Assembly: GCA_020698575.1 (NCBI GenBank) | Contig: CM036244.1 | Location: 29,920,034 to 29,984,033 of the forward strand | DNA from: Bostrychus sinensis | Taxonomy: Eukaryota; Chordata; Actinopteri; Gobiiformes; Eleotridae | Direction of reading: 5' to 3' | Length of the DNA stretch: 64,000 nt | Shown: positions 1 through 10,560 of the stretch, in pieces | How positions within the stretch are numbered: the stretch's first letter is position 1 | How the letters are laid out: each line of letters opens with the position of its first letter | The notes under the pieces: generated by a model | Database searches by the model: none | Told to the model about the DNA's origin: nothing | The model's input: only the letters and a program-made list of their open reading frames with translations | Position numbers and translations under genes: made by a program

Positions 1-873
1 TGATCTCATTATGGGACACAAATGGGATATAAAACGCATTAGGGCGGTGTGTTCGGATAAACAGCCAGTGAAAAAGGCATTGCTTATTCAATGACGTCAG
101 ACAGAATGGAGGTTAGCACATAAGCAGTACCAGAGGAACAAGAGTGTCATGTGGTTCTGCAGTATAAAGCATTATCAGCCTATTCACATCAACTTAAATG
201 GTGAAAAACATAATTAAATTATACTTTGGTTTAACCCAGTGACATTTAACTGCCAACTCAGAATGCTCTCAAAAATAAAATAGTTCACAGAGCAGAGAAA
301 TGTGGAGAAACAAAAGAGATATTATTAAATAATCTTATAGACAGCAATATACAATAGGTACATAAATATTGGCAGTAATACAGCTGTTCATTTTAATAAT
401 AGAATTTTATAGTAATAATACTGGTAATATACACAATATAAGTAAATTGCAGAGGGACTTTTTGAGAAGTTTTATTTAAAAAACTATTATCTTACCAAAT
501 ATTTAAATGGCTGCCATTAATCTAAATGATCATTAGATGCTTTCCAGGGCCTGGAATATTTGGATTAACCATTAATGAGTCCACAATGAATACAAATACT
601 GTGGGACTGTGACCAGGACAGATGTCCAGCTGGTTCTCTGCCAGTGGTTTCTGTGGCGAGTGCCAGACAGAGCAAGGCCAGAATAAATATGAAATATAAA
701 TATGACTCAGACACACAGCACTGCAAATACTAGCACATGTCCTAAGTTTGTACAGTTCAATTAAATACTTCATTCTGCTGACTTTGATCCACTCTCTGTG
801 ATCCCCTCGCAATTTGCTGAAATGTTAAACTGGAACTCTTAAACTGACTGGTGGGTGTGACAATGCTTATAAT
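1..873. other. No gene seen; AT-rich unique sequence
   Basis: I see no coding frame with recognisable domains, no RNA gene and no clear repeat. Short open frames here have no family signature. Confidence 0.5.
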
Positions 874-930
874 TAGGGATGCACCGATACCATGTCCAAA
901 TACTCATATTCATAAAAGTTGGCCGATACC
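874..930. repeat. Isolated hAT-like terminal sequence
   Basis: The segment opens with TAGGGATGCACCGATACC and contains a second GGCCGATACC, the style of end found on many fish hAT elements. No matching inverted end (TATCGGTGCATCCCTA) is visible within the next few kilobases, so this is a solo end or a truncated relic. Family assignment is from memory of such ends. Confidence 0.4.
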
Positions 931-2487
931 AACAACTGACAGCACTTTTTTTTCAGAATTGGGACAGTCCACACTTCTTCAACACTCGTGCTATGAAAGT
1001 AACAAGGTAAAACATTTAATAGAATAAACCGCACTGTCTTTTAGCAGTGTGTTGCTAAACTGCTGCTGGATTTATCTGAAACTGTTGAAAAGTGGATCAT
1101 TTTGCCACAAAAAGATCAGATGTGTTTAACGTTTTAACAGTGTTGTTATCTGGACAATAGGCACATTCCTTTAAAATATCAATCAGTTGAGCTTTTAATG
1201 CATTGCTTTTCATTTTTGCCAGTTAGCGTTCACTGCTAAGTTGCTAAGAAACAAACAATGAAGAGAATTGGGACACACAACGCACTTATGCCCCTCAGCG
1301 TGAACATGCATTTGATGGGCACAAGTGCGAGTATTGGGACAGGGCCTTAATCTTCAATTTTGTTAGCATTAGCATTTTTTCTAACATAAACTGTGGAAGG
1401 GAGCAATGAGTTTGTTATTTCAGTAAACTCACCAGTGACAGAAAATAGTAAGTACGCATTTACTATTGCATTAAAAGAAACCTGTTTATTCACTGCATAT
1501 TTTAGTAGTTTAAAAATTTATGAAGGTGGAGATTTTGGGGGTATTGCAATGGTTTAACGCTTAAGTCAAACAAAAAATTGGGTAAGCTCTAATCTCCTGC
1601 TGTGGGAAGAATTTTTTTTTTTATATACAACAAGATGTAGATGAAAAGAATACACTTAGACAGTGCTGCTTTAAGGCTTAGAAAAAAATTTAGGAAGTCA
1701 CAAGAACAACCAACTTTTATTTCTAAGGCATCTTTTCTGTTGATCTAATTTGCATTTCATCTTTCAGGTCATCCCATTAATATTGCCTTGTCTGGATTAG
1801 AACACTGACAGCTGATCACACACAGCTACAGCACTGACACCATTATTAAATTTGTTTCAATAGTCAACACAAGATGGTCTGTTTGTCTGAGCCAGATTCT
1901 AAAATGGCCTCGTGTTGTTTTGCTCTCTGATGCATCACCTCTAAATATCAAAGTCAACACAATCCTAAGTGAAGGACACACCTGCTGACAATGGGCCCCC
2001 CTCTGCTTCACTGCATTTCACTCTAACATAGGTCACCTTATTTTTACTGTTAGGACATTTCCCACCTATTTAAAATGATGAAGCTAGCCAGTAAGCTAGC
2101 ATTGAATTCTGCCAGCAGTTCATCCATTTTCTGATTTTGTGTATGTAATATGTGTGGGCTCACAGAAGGGGAAATGAGAGAAGGATCTCATGCCAGTGTG
2201 GAAATGTGATAAATATTCTTGGAGAGGAAATCTTCTAAAGCTGTCCAACACTGCAAGTCTAATGAGATGAGTGTAATTAATCACATGTGCATGTTTGGAA
2301 AAAAGAGACCTCAAAATATGGTGCTTCTGAAGCGCACTTTGTTTACTATTGGTTACTGACACTTGCAGCAAGCTGTGGGGAAACTTCAGAAAGCCAACTT
2401 AGCTCAGGTAAAAGAAAAACTATGCATAATTAAAATAAATGGTCCAAATATGCATCCACACACTGTTCTCTGTTTTGGGTACTAAAG
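931..2487. other. No gene seen
   Basis: Unique-looking AT-rich DNA with a short T tract near 1612-1622. Open frames on the minus strand at 1826-2011 and 2120-2371 have no recognisable domain and I treat them as chance. Confidence 0.45.
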
Positions 2488-2547
2488 TAGGTTTTTACGC
2501 CCTTCCTGACACAACCCTCAACGTTTATGCAGGCTTGGGACCAGCAC
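2488..2547 (-). repeat. SINE/LINE tail fragment
   Basis: Read on the minus strand this segment carries the block GGTCCCAAGCCTGCATAAA followed by a GGGTTGTGTCAGGAAGGGC-type stretch. The same block lies on the plus strand at about 3808-3850 and 56811-56876, so three diverged copies of one repeat tail are present in the window. Only the tail is visible here. Confidence 0.6.
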
Positions 2548-2572
2548 ATCTCAACAGCAGCTGCTGTTTGTT

Positions 2573-2690
2573 GGGGGTGTAACAATACACCGATATGCAT
2601 CGATACATCAATATAATTACCCATGATTGCATTGTATTGATGTAAAATGTAAACATCAATGAATATTGTGCATTCCTACTATAATATACG
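2573..2690. repeat. hAT-like terminal region, relic
   Basis: Begins GGGGGTGTAACAATACACCGA and continues with repeated GATGCATCGATACAT/ATTGATGT-type words, resembling ends of fish hAT elements of the GGGTGTAACGATACA type. No convincing partner end was found downstream. The GC-richer 2700-2990 stretch could be its interior, but that is inference. Confidence 0.35.
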
Positions 2691-3128
2691 AGGCTGCTTT
2701 TATTTTGAAATTTGCTTTATTTTGAAACCGGTGCGCCGTGTCTCTCTACTTCCGCTGCTGAACTTTACAGAGTGTAAACAAACAGAGTGGTAATTAGTGA
2801 GGAAAATGTCTGCAAAAATGCTCCGTTCTCGTGTGTTTTTAAAGTTTAGAGCAACCTGGTGCAATGTTATTTCATCTGCTGCAACGGAGAACTGGACTGT
2901 TTCAGAATAAAATACTCATGAACTAAATGACAAACCTGGGAGAGCACTATTTGTGATATTTCCTGTGGCAGGTTAATTTGCTCCAACTCTAATTTACTAT
3001 GCAATGTGCCATAAAGTTGTTGCATTTATGTGGCAGATATTAAAGTGGCTGTGGCCTTAGTCCTGTAATGTGTTTGCACTCACTGATAAAGTCCTACAGT
3101 GTTACACAGTACACTGTACTGTTTACAT
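2691..3128. other. No gene seen; possible transposon interior
   Basis: No recognisable protein. It may belong to the hAT-like relic that begins upstream, but no second terminus supports this. Confidence 0.3.
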
Positions 3129-3180
3129 CAGCGGTCCCCAACCACTGGGCCGGGGACTGGTCTGTGGTTGGTTTGGTACC
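3129..3180. repeat. hAT-like end (CAGCGGTCCCCAACC type)
   Basis: The segment starts CAGCGGTCCCCAACCACTG and continues with GGGCCGGGGACTGGTCTGTGG-like words, the classic appearance of a vertebrate hAT terminus with imperfect internal palindromes around GGACCGGT. The complementary end is not visible nearby, so this is a solo or truncated end. Confidence 0.45.
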
Positions 3181-3704
3181 AGGCAGTGCCTTAATACAAT
3201 ATTTAATGAGATCTTTTTGACTACTGGAGTGTGCAGAGCTTTATCTGTGATCGTATTCTCTGAGCCTACACAGGCCTGACTTGGAATAAGTGAAAACAAA
3301 GCCTCTCAGTTTTTTTGTCGTTTGTCTGGTGTGCATTCAACTATGTGAGCTTTAAAAGAGTTAATTGTTCCTTCTAGAGTTCTTTCCTTCCTCACAACAG
3401 CAAAATAATCCCCAGTCTCTAAGGGCTCAGTCACTGCCTAGTATTGCATCACACTGTATGTTGGACTAAATCATGAGCTCACTCAATTTATACATTATTG
3501 ATGTTTGCCATCAAAAGAAAAATGGCATCTTGCATCATTACAATATCACCAATGAAAATATTTAATTATCACAACACAGTGGTGACATTTACTGTTTGCT
3601 TTTCAAAATATTGGTCCAAATAGTGGATTAAACTGCACTGCAGTGTTTAAATAAGGCACATAATGTTGTTATTGAATTACTGAAATATACAAATGGCCCC
3701 TTGT
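3181..3704. other. No gene seen
   Basis: Unique-looking sequence; no motif, repeat or coding signal recognised. Confidence 0.4.
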
Positions 3705-3925
3705 TGTTGACGTGGTGTGTAGCTCTTCCTGTCATCTGGAAGAGACCAGGGTTTGGTTCTGGGAAACCTAAAATTCCAGCCACAAGATATACTTTGTGTT
3801 GGTCCCAAGCCTGGATAAATAGAGACAGTTGGATTCAGGAAAAGCATCCACAATAAAAATGTACCACTTGACGATTCGCTGTGGTTACTCTTGAAGGGAG
3901 CAGCCAGAAGGAATTGTTGTATGTT
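3705..3925 (+). repeat. tRNA-headed SINE, diverged
   Basis: A tRNA-like head at about 3709-3770 has A-box-like GTGTGTAGCTCTTCC and B-box-like GGGTTTGGTTCTGG. It is followed by the block TTGGTCCCAAGCCTGGATAAA and ends around a TCGCTGTGG and GGGAGCAGCCAGAAGG tail. That head-body-tail order is the layout of a fish SINE whose 3' tail is shared with a LINE family. It is diverged from the usual consensus, suggesting an old insertion. No target duplication was resolved. Confidence 0.55.
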
Positions 3926-5289
3926 GTTATTGAAATATTCAAGATATAAATATTAACTGATAAAAAGTGATAAATAGAGCTCACAGTGTACTTGAAGCAT
4001 TATGAAATATTAATTAGGCTGCAGTTGATAAACCAATATGTTGATATCCCATCATCAAATGGCATATGTTAATTAGCTACTCCCAGAGTTCATTACATAC
4101 TCTGCTACAGTCATTGTAATCAAAGTTGTGCCAGTGCTTCATCAGGCCGGCTTCCTTGGGGGCCCGGTGTAATTGTATCATCAACCACAGCCAGTTACTG
4201 TAGCCACACTTCAGTTTGGCCACAGGGGGCGCCCTCCACACTGCTCCCACGATAAGAGCAGCCCTCCTCTGGAACCAAAACACCTGGGATCAACAAGCCT
4301 ACAGGGCTACTGTAACTGTGCAAGACATGAAAAATGCTATTCTCATTTTTCTTTAATGAGGAGTATAAGGAGAGGACATGGATAAGATGGATTTAAAAGA
4401 AGTTTCAAGACTTTACAGGGCTCCAGAGACAGGAGTTCACATCCCAGTACCAGTGAGGGATTAAAGGTTGAGCTAGAGAGCTAATGTTAGTGTCAGAGAA
4501 GGGTTAGGACAAGAGAAAGATCATGGTTTGGGTCAAATATTCTTTACCTTTTCTGGGTCAAACCCAAAGGCATAATACCTTTGACCTTACTTTACATACA
4601 AAACTAAACCTTTTCTATAAGTATAGCGTTTAAAAAGTTTCTTGAATAAAAATACGTTGGTGCTCTTTACAGCTCTGAAATTGCCTTAATTCTTATGAAG
4701 TGTGGAAGCTCAATTTACACTTATTTTGTCCACATCCTCATAAAAGTGGTAATTATTGTGATGGATTTTTATCTTTTGTTTATTCACAAAGGATTTGAGA
4801 GGAGAATGTTGCCCCACAGAGAAGGATACAAAGACACACAGCTGGGAGTTGAAGATAGTCAACACAACATCAACAAAGCTGATCAAAAATAACAGCCGAG
4901 ATATGTGGCTTGGTAAAATGTGTCTGTATTATAATGGGATGTTATTTTCTATTAATTTAGCAGTCTGTATTTTATCCCACTGAGATGTGTGACTTTGGAA
5001 TGGCCACCTTTAGTCATAGTGCTGTCTACTTTATGGCTCTTGTTAACTGAGGATGCACATAAAACTGAGTTTACCTTCCTTTAAAGCTGGATATGGTCCA
5101 TCAAATGTCCAGAGCACAAAAGACAAATACTAAAGGTAACCACAGAGTGAGCAGCTTTAACCTTTACAGGTCATGAACCTCAGGCATTCAACACCAACTG
5201 TAAACCTGTACAACCCTAAGTTTTAGATTGGGCAAACTGTTAGGGACATCAAAGTATTTACTGTATTATGTATTGTACTATTGAGCATC
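3926..5289. other. No gene seen
   Basis: Includes a GC-richer patch near 4140-4290 that is open for about 70 codons on both strands but shows no known domain. The rest is AT-rich unique sequence. Confidence 0.4.
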
Positions 5290-5412
5290 CACAAAAGCTG
5301 AGCATGCGGTGTGAGCGTCGAGCTCTGACAATTTGTTATATGGTTGTGCTTAACTGAGTAAATAGCGCCTTAAATGTAAGCAGACTGAAGGTGAGAGATT
5401 ACAAGTGGTGTT

Positions 5413-6235
5413 ATGCCTCCTAAAAAGCCAAAAGTGCAGTTTAAACAAGGCAACGAGATGACTCAACAGGTGAGAACGAGTGATATGGCAGGTGGGGAAG
5501 ACAACACTCATGAACTGCCAGCCTTCATATGCACTGTGATAAGAGAAGAAATAAGCGTGGTTTTGGACAAACTTAACGTTCTCACAGAGGACATTTCTGT
5601 GTGCACACGGAAACTTGGAGAAGTTGATGAGACTCTGTCGAATATGGACAGTCGTATCACAAAGTTGGAGTCAGTGTGTGAGGGGCTCCGTAAAGCTAAC
5701 GAGGATTTAAAGGACAAGGCTGAGTGGCTCGAGACACACAGTTGGAAATACAACCTGCGTGTATTTGGCCTGACGAATGACATTGAAAAGGGCAATCCGA
5801 CCAGCTATATGTCCGTGTTGTTTAAGGAATTATTTCATGATAAAGTGCAGTCGGAGCCAGAGCACACAGGAAAATGCACACAGGATTGGGGCAGTGGGGA
5901 ATACGGCATACAGAACGATGACTGTGTGCCTACAAAAGTTTACGACGAGAGAGCAGATACGAATAATCTCAAAGAAAGAAGGTGTGCTACATGTTCGAGG
6001 TATGAAATTGAGGATCTTCCCAGATTTGACGACGGAGATGGCAAAAAAACAAGCAAGCTTCCGCGATATCAGGAGCAAACTGTGGAGCGCGGGGGTGAGG
6101 CATGGCATCATCCATCCATCCATGCTAATTATAACTTTTAAAGGTGAGACAAAAAAGTTCACGGAGTGCAGTGTGGCTGAAGTGTATGTCAAAACTATAA
6201 TCGAATCTAGATTGCATAACAGCAAACAGAGTTGA
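5413..6235 (+). pseudogene. LINE ORF1 protein, L1-type, frameshifted
   Basis: L1-type ORF1 proteins bind element RNA as coiled-coil trimers and act as nucleic-acid chaperones. From the ATG at 5413 the first 150 or so codons give a basic start (MPPKKPK), a heptad-patterned stretch at about residues 35-110 and the WKYNLRVFGL motif that marks the coiled-coil to RRM boundary. Around 5860-5875 the frame shifts. The next frame carries NAHRIG, then TVCLQKF and REQIRIISKK (RRM-like), then LRIFPDLTTEM and HPSMLIITFKG, typical of the C-terminal domain, ending at 6235. Both halves together are close to the usual 300-residue length of such proteins once the frameshift is allowed for. It is a pseudogene unless the shift is an assembly error. 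Confidence 0.75.
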
Positions 6236-6660
6236 TGAACTGGAACATAAGCCATAAGGGCATGATTAAACAGATAAACTGAAATGACTGAATTCAAATC
6301 CTAAAGTGATTCACCCTTATGAAAGAAAAAAGAAAAAAAGAAACTCTGACTAAAGGTGAGGCTTTTGTTAGATTATGAGGAAGAAAACGATCTTATTATC
6401 TTTAGAATAATAATCTAGCCTTGTATAATATAAGCCCACGTTATGTTTAGATTAGAAGAATAGTATGTCATGAGTAGGCATGCTCAGTGGATGCAGTAGC
6501 CTATGTATCTCATTACAATGTTGAAGACGGTTGTGTGTAGGTATGTGTGTGTGTATGAATATGTGTTGTGAGTGTTTATATGTAGTGTGTGTTCTAGTAA
6601 AAGCTCAATGTGATAATAAAAGTACAATAAAAGTGATGATAGGAAAGTACCAAGTTTCAG

Positions 6661-7605
6661 ATGGTTGAAAACAATATTATATTGCAAAAAGGTGGTTTTA
6701 AAATTGCTCATTTGAATATTTGTAGTTTACGGAATAAAATAAGTGACATTTCAGAAATTATACGGGATTACAATTTACAGGTATTAGCCATATCAGAAAC
6801 ACATTTAGATTCAACAATAAATAGCACTGTGTTGAACACAGATGGATATAATTTTTACAGGCAAGACAGAAATTTATATAGAGGAGTAGTAGCTTGTTAT
6901 GTTCAAAGCCAAATTCCAGTTATAGTTCGACGGGACCTAACTATTACAGGAGTTGAAGTAATCTGGTTACAACTACAAATTCCATGTTTAAGACTGGTCC
7001 TCATTGGATGCTGCCATAAACCGCCAAATGCTACAATAATGTACCAAGATCAAATATGCGAAATGTTGGATAGAGCATGTGATACAGGAAATGAAATATT
7101 TTCGTAGGAGATTTAAATATAGACTGGAAGTCTGAAAGTTGTAAATTAAGGAGCAAGTTACTTTCATTTGCTAATACTTGTAATTTGTCGCAGGTGGTTA
7201 CTGAATATACAAGAGTAAGTTTGAAAGCTGATGGGACATATTCAGCAACTCTTATTGATTTGATCTTTACAAATGTAACTGAGTTGTGTTCTGCTACTGT
7301 CTCTATTCCAGTCGGCTGCAGCAATCATCATTTAATTGCGGTTAAAAAAATAACAAAGGTACCAAAATTAGGTCAGAAATTTATTTGTAAAAGGACTTTT
7401 AAAAACTTTAAAGAGAATGATTTTATAGCAGAAGTAAGGAGTATGGATTGGACGGAGGTAATACAAGAGCAGGATCCAAATAGGGCTGTGGCCATATTTA
7501 ACAATTTGATAATACAAAACAAAGACAAAATATGCTCCCATCAGAAAACAAACAGGTGAGAAGTGTCTCAGCTCCATGGCTGGATCAAGAGCTCAAGGAA
7601 TATAC
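6661..7605 (+). pseudogene. LINE ORF2 endonuclease domain, Jockey type, broken
   Basis: An apurinic/apyrimidinic-like endonuclease nicks target DNA for target-primed reverse transcription. Visible motifs in order are HLNICSLRNK near the start, ISETHLD with the catalytic glutamate, the GYNFYRQDR loop, a shifted GDLNIDW near 7105-7125, LIDLIFTN near 7250-7275 and SNHHLIAV near 7320-7340. A one-base shift near 7090-7100 breaks the frame. The usual SDHH is SNHH here. The domain ends in a proline/tryptophan-containing linker (SAPWLDQELKE, about 7566-7602) cut exactly where the Tc1 element begins. The motif set fits the Jockey superfamily, not the L1 or RTE type. Confidence 0.75.
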
Positions 7606-8712
7606 ACTCACTGGCCACTTTATTAGGTACACCTTGCTAGTACCAGGGTTGGACCCCCTTTTGCCTTCAGAACTGCCTTAATCCTTCAGTGGGTTCCACC
7701 ACATCCCAAAGGTGCTCTATTGGATTGAGATCTGGTGACTGTGGAGGCCATTTGAGTACAGTGAACTCATTGTCATGTTCAAGAAACCAGTCTGAGATGA
7801 TTCGAGCTTTATGACATGGCTCGTTATCCTGCTGGAAGTAGCCATCAGAAGATGGGTACACTGTGGTCATAAAGGGTTGGACATGGCCAGCAACAATACT
7901 CAGGTCGGCTGTGGCGTTGCAACGATGCTCAATTGGTACTAAGGGGCCCGAAGTATGCCAAGAAAATATCCCCCACACCATTACACCACCACCACCAGCC
8001 TGAACCGTGATACAAGGCAGGATGGTTCCGTGCTTTCATGTTGTTGACGCCAAATTCTGACCCTACCATTCGAATGTCGCAGCAGAGATCGAGACTCATC
8101 AGACAAGGCAACTTTTTTTCCAATCTTCTATCGTCCAATTTTGGTGAGCCTGCTGAACTGTAGCCTCAGTTTCCTGTTCTTAGTTGACAGGAGTGGCACC
8201 CGGTGTGGTCTTCTGCTGCTGTAGCCCATCTTCCTCAAGGTTCGACGTGGTCTTCTGATAGATGCTCTTCTGCAGACCTCGGTTGTAACAAGTGGTTATT
8301 TGAGTTACTGTTGCCTTTCTATCAGCTCGAACCAGTCTGGCCATTCTCCTCTGACCTCTGGCATCAACAAGGTATTTTTGCCCACAGAACTGCCACTCAC
8401 TGGATATTTTCTCTTTTTCGGACCATTCTCTGTAAACCCTAGAGATGGTTGTGCGTGAAAATCCCAGTAGATCAGCAGTTTCTGAAATACTCAGACCAGC
8501 CGTCTGGCACAAACAACCATGCCATGTTCAAAGTCACTTAAATCACCTTTCTTCCCCATTCTGATGTTCGGTTTGAACTGCAGCAGATCGTCTTGACCAT
8601 GTCTACAGCCTAAATGCATTGAGCTGCTGCCATGTGATTGGCTGATTAGAAATTTGCGTTAACGAGCAGTTGGACAGGTGTGAGGTGTGCCTAATAAAGT
8701 GGCCGGTCAGCG
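7605..8712 (-). mobile_element. Tc1/mariner element inserted in the LINE
   Basis: The ends read CACTCACTGGCCACTTTATT on the left and, inverted, CGCTGACCGGCCACTTTATT on the right, and TA dinucleotides flank the element at 7603-7604 and 8713-8714, the hallmark of Tc1 integration. The 1108-bp body encodes a broken transposase on the minus strand. This is a very abundant fish Tc1 family as I remember it. Compared with that consensus, a stretch of roughly 140 bp seems missing near the transposase C-terminus (around 7683-7690). It splits the host LINE between two parts of the same linker. Confidence 0.9.
7667..8558 (-). pseudogene. Tc1 transposase, frameshifted and truncated
   Basis: Tc1 transposases cut and paste DNA through a DDE catalytic core. 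The minus strand starts near 8558 with an MGKKG-type start, followed by a helix-turn-helix region (GLSISETADLLGFSRTTISR, about 8430-8490). Later frames give VMVWGIFSWHTSGPLVP, GYFQQDNEPCHKA (containing the second catalytic aspartate) and WPPQSPDLNPIEHLWDVV (with the third acidic residue) near 7695-7770. At least two frameshifts separate these blocks and the C-terminus is replaced by an unrelated tail after WDVVE. The family length is about 340 residues, so this copy is shorter and inactive. Confidence 0.88.
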
Positions 8713-8715
8713 TAT

Positions 8716-8820
8716 GAGGCAAAGAAATCAAGCCAAGATAGAAGCGATTAAATCTGATGATGTGGTACAGTGGAATACATATCGTAAATTGCAAAAATAT
8801 GGCACAAAATTGAATAAAAT

Positions 8821-8866
<46 letters not shown>

Positions 8867-10250
8867 TCACAGAAAGATTAAAGATGCTTTATTTAAAAGA
8901 AGTTCAAGAAGTTACAAGAAGTTTATTGAAATGTGTATGTCCATCACAGTGGAAGAGAGCAAAAATTATACCTTTAATAAAAAATAATAATAAAAAACAT
9001 TTTCAGGTCAAAATAGTTGACCAACTTGTTACCTGCAAGTAAGTAAAATTATGGAAAAACTAGTATATGATACAGTATTTTGCAATAAATGGGTTAAATA
9101 CAATGTATCAGCATGCATATAAAATGGGTCACTCCACAACTACAGCACTGACTCATATTACTGATCATTGGTTAATGGAAATAGATAACAAACATTTTGT
9201 TGTTACAGTTTTGTTGGATTTAAGTGCAGTGTTTGATGTTTTAGATCATAGTATATTACTGAAAAAATTATGTTGTTATGGATTTGAACCATCTGCTATT
9301 AGATGGATAGAGAGTTATCTCAGTAATAGAGAGTATACAGTGTATTTTAATGGCAGTAATTCTAAAGTTGAAAAGATGAGTTGTGAAGTGCCCCAAGGCA
9401 GTTGCTTAGGGCCTCTTTTATTTTCTATTTTTACGAATGATTTTCCCCTGGTGATGGAACATGCCACCATGTCAATATATGCGGCTGACATTACACTATA
9501 TGCATCGGCAGGAACAGTAGATAAACTTAATAACATTCTAAATAAAGAACTGACCGTAGTGGCACAATGGATTAGTGATAATAAATTAGTCATCAATACA
9601 AAAAAGACAAATGTATGGCAGTTGGGTCCAACTATTTGTTGAAAATGACACCCATACACTTGACATTTGGAGATACTTTGATTAAACAAGCAGAGGAAAT
9701 TAAATTATTAGGTGTAATTGTTGATAGTAAGCTGTCTTGAAACAGTCAAATAAATCAAATTTTACAAAAAAAATAGGTAGAAGTATAGCCACTATTAGAC
9801 ACAGTTGGAAATTCATTCCTCGTTGGTTAACTAAACAACTGGTTCAGTCGTTAGTGCTTTCTCACTTGGATTATGCCTCAGTTGTTTGGTCAAACACAAG
9901 TGAAAACAATTTATACAGAGTTCAGATTGCTCAAAACAAAGCAGCTCGAATTGTTTTGGGCTGTCCATACAGAACCATCGTGACTAATATGCATGATAGT
10001 TTGGCTTGGTTAACTGTAAAACTTAGACTGAAGTATTTCCTACTAACATTTATGAGAAACATCATTGTATCAAAAACTCCAGAAATACTTTATAGTAAAT
10101 TGTCTTTTTTTTCAGATACACATAATTACAGTACTAGACAAATAGATGCGATGCGATGTGTGCTGCCTTCATGCAGAACTCACAAAATACAGTTGTCAGT
10201 GCTTTATTGAGCTATGGTGGCATGGAACTCATTACCAGGATTTTTGTTGT
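8716..10250 (+). pseudogene. LINE ORF2 reverse transcriptase and C-terminal part, broken
   Basis: The frame resumes after the Tc1 with RQRNQAKIEAIKSDDVVQWN (linker), is then interrupted by an A/AT repeat at 8818-8862, and continues near 8940-9060 with a KIMEKLVYD-type motif. From 9067 the reverse transcriptase palm shows HAYKMGHSTTTAL, LLDLSAVFDVLDH (first catalytic aspartate), VPQGSCLGPLLF and IYAADITLY, where the usual YADD is YAAD, so the catalytic pair is damaged. Further shifts lead to LLGVIVDSKLS (about 9705-9738) and, from 9737, SHLDYASVVW, AQNKAARIVLGC and MHDSLAWL, typical of CR1/Nimb/I-like elements. A frameshift near 9643 and stops at 9739 and 10208 complete the inactivation. Confidence 0.75.
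8818..8862. repeat. A tract followed by (TA)n inside LINE ORF2
   Basis: About 17 adenines run into roughly eleven TA units. This lies between the ORF2 linker and the start of the reverse transcriptase, where a functional element would have coding sequence. Confidence 0.9.
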
Positions 10251-10560
10251 TTGAAAATAATAAAAAAAAAATGCTTTGAAAGAAGACAAAACTTTTATTG
10301 CTCACACAGTGATCACTGATACGCATGTATTGTGATCATTAGGAAGACTGATTCTTAACCTAATGATGTAGTTTTGTTGTAATTATAGAATATGGATTGT
10401 AGTGTATTTTGATACAACAAATGAGCTGTTTTTGAGTTTTCTTTTCTTTGGCCTTGAGCTGCTATGAACTCTTGTATGTCTTAAGTATGTCTCTTGTATG
10501 TATTGTTATTGTGTGTGTAGTGTGTGAGTGGTGCAAAATGTAAGTAAGAACAAGCTCATT

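Larger units (their letters stand above)
5290..10560 (+). mobile_element. LINE with L1-type ORF1 and Jockey-type ORF2, broken
   Basis: On the plus strand the order is a 5' leader, ORF1 (5413-6235), a spacer of about 425 bp without coding signal (6236-6660), an apurinic-type endonuclease (6661-7560), a linker split by a Tc1 insertion, reverse transcriptase (about 8880-9642) and a C-terminal part (9645-10250). The 3' end is not sharply defined and no target duplication was found, so both limits are approximate. All reading frames contain shifts or stops and the catalytic YADD box has become YAAD, so the copy is dead. ORF1 is of the L1 kind, but ORF2 is of the CR1/Nimb/I (Jockey superfamily) kind rather than L1. 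I leave the clade open. Confidence 0.7.
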
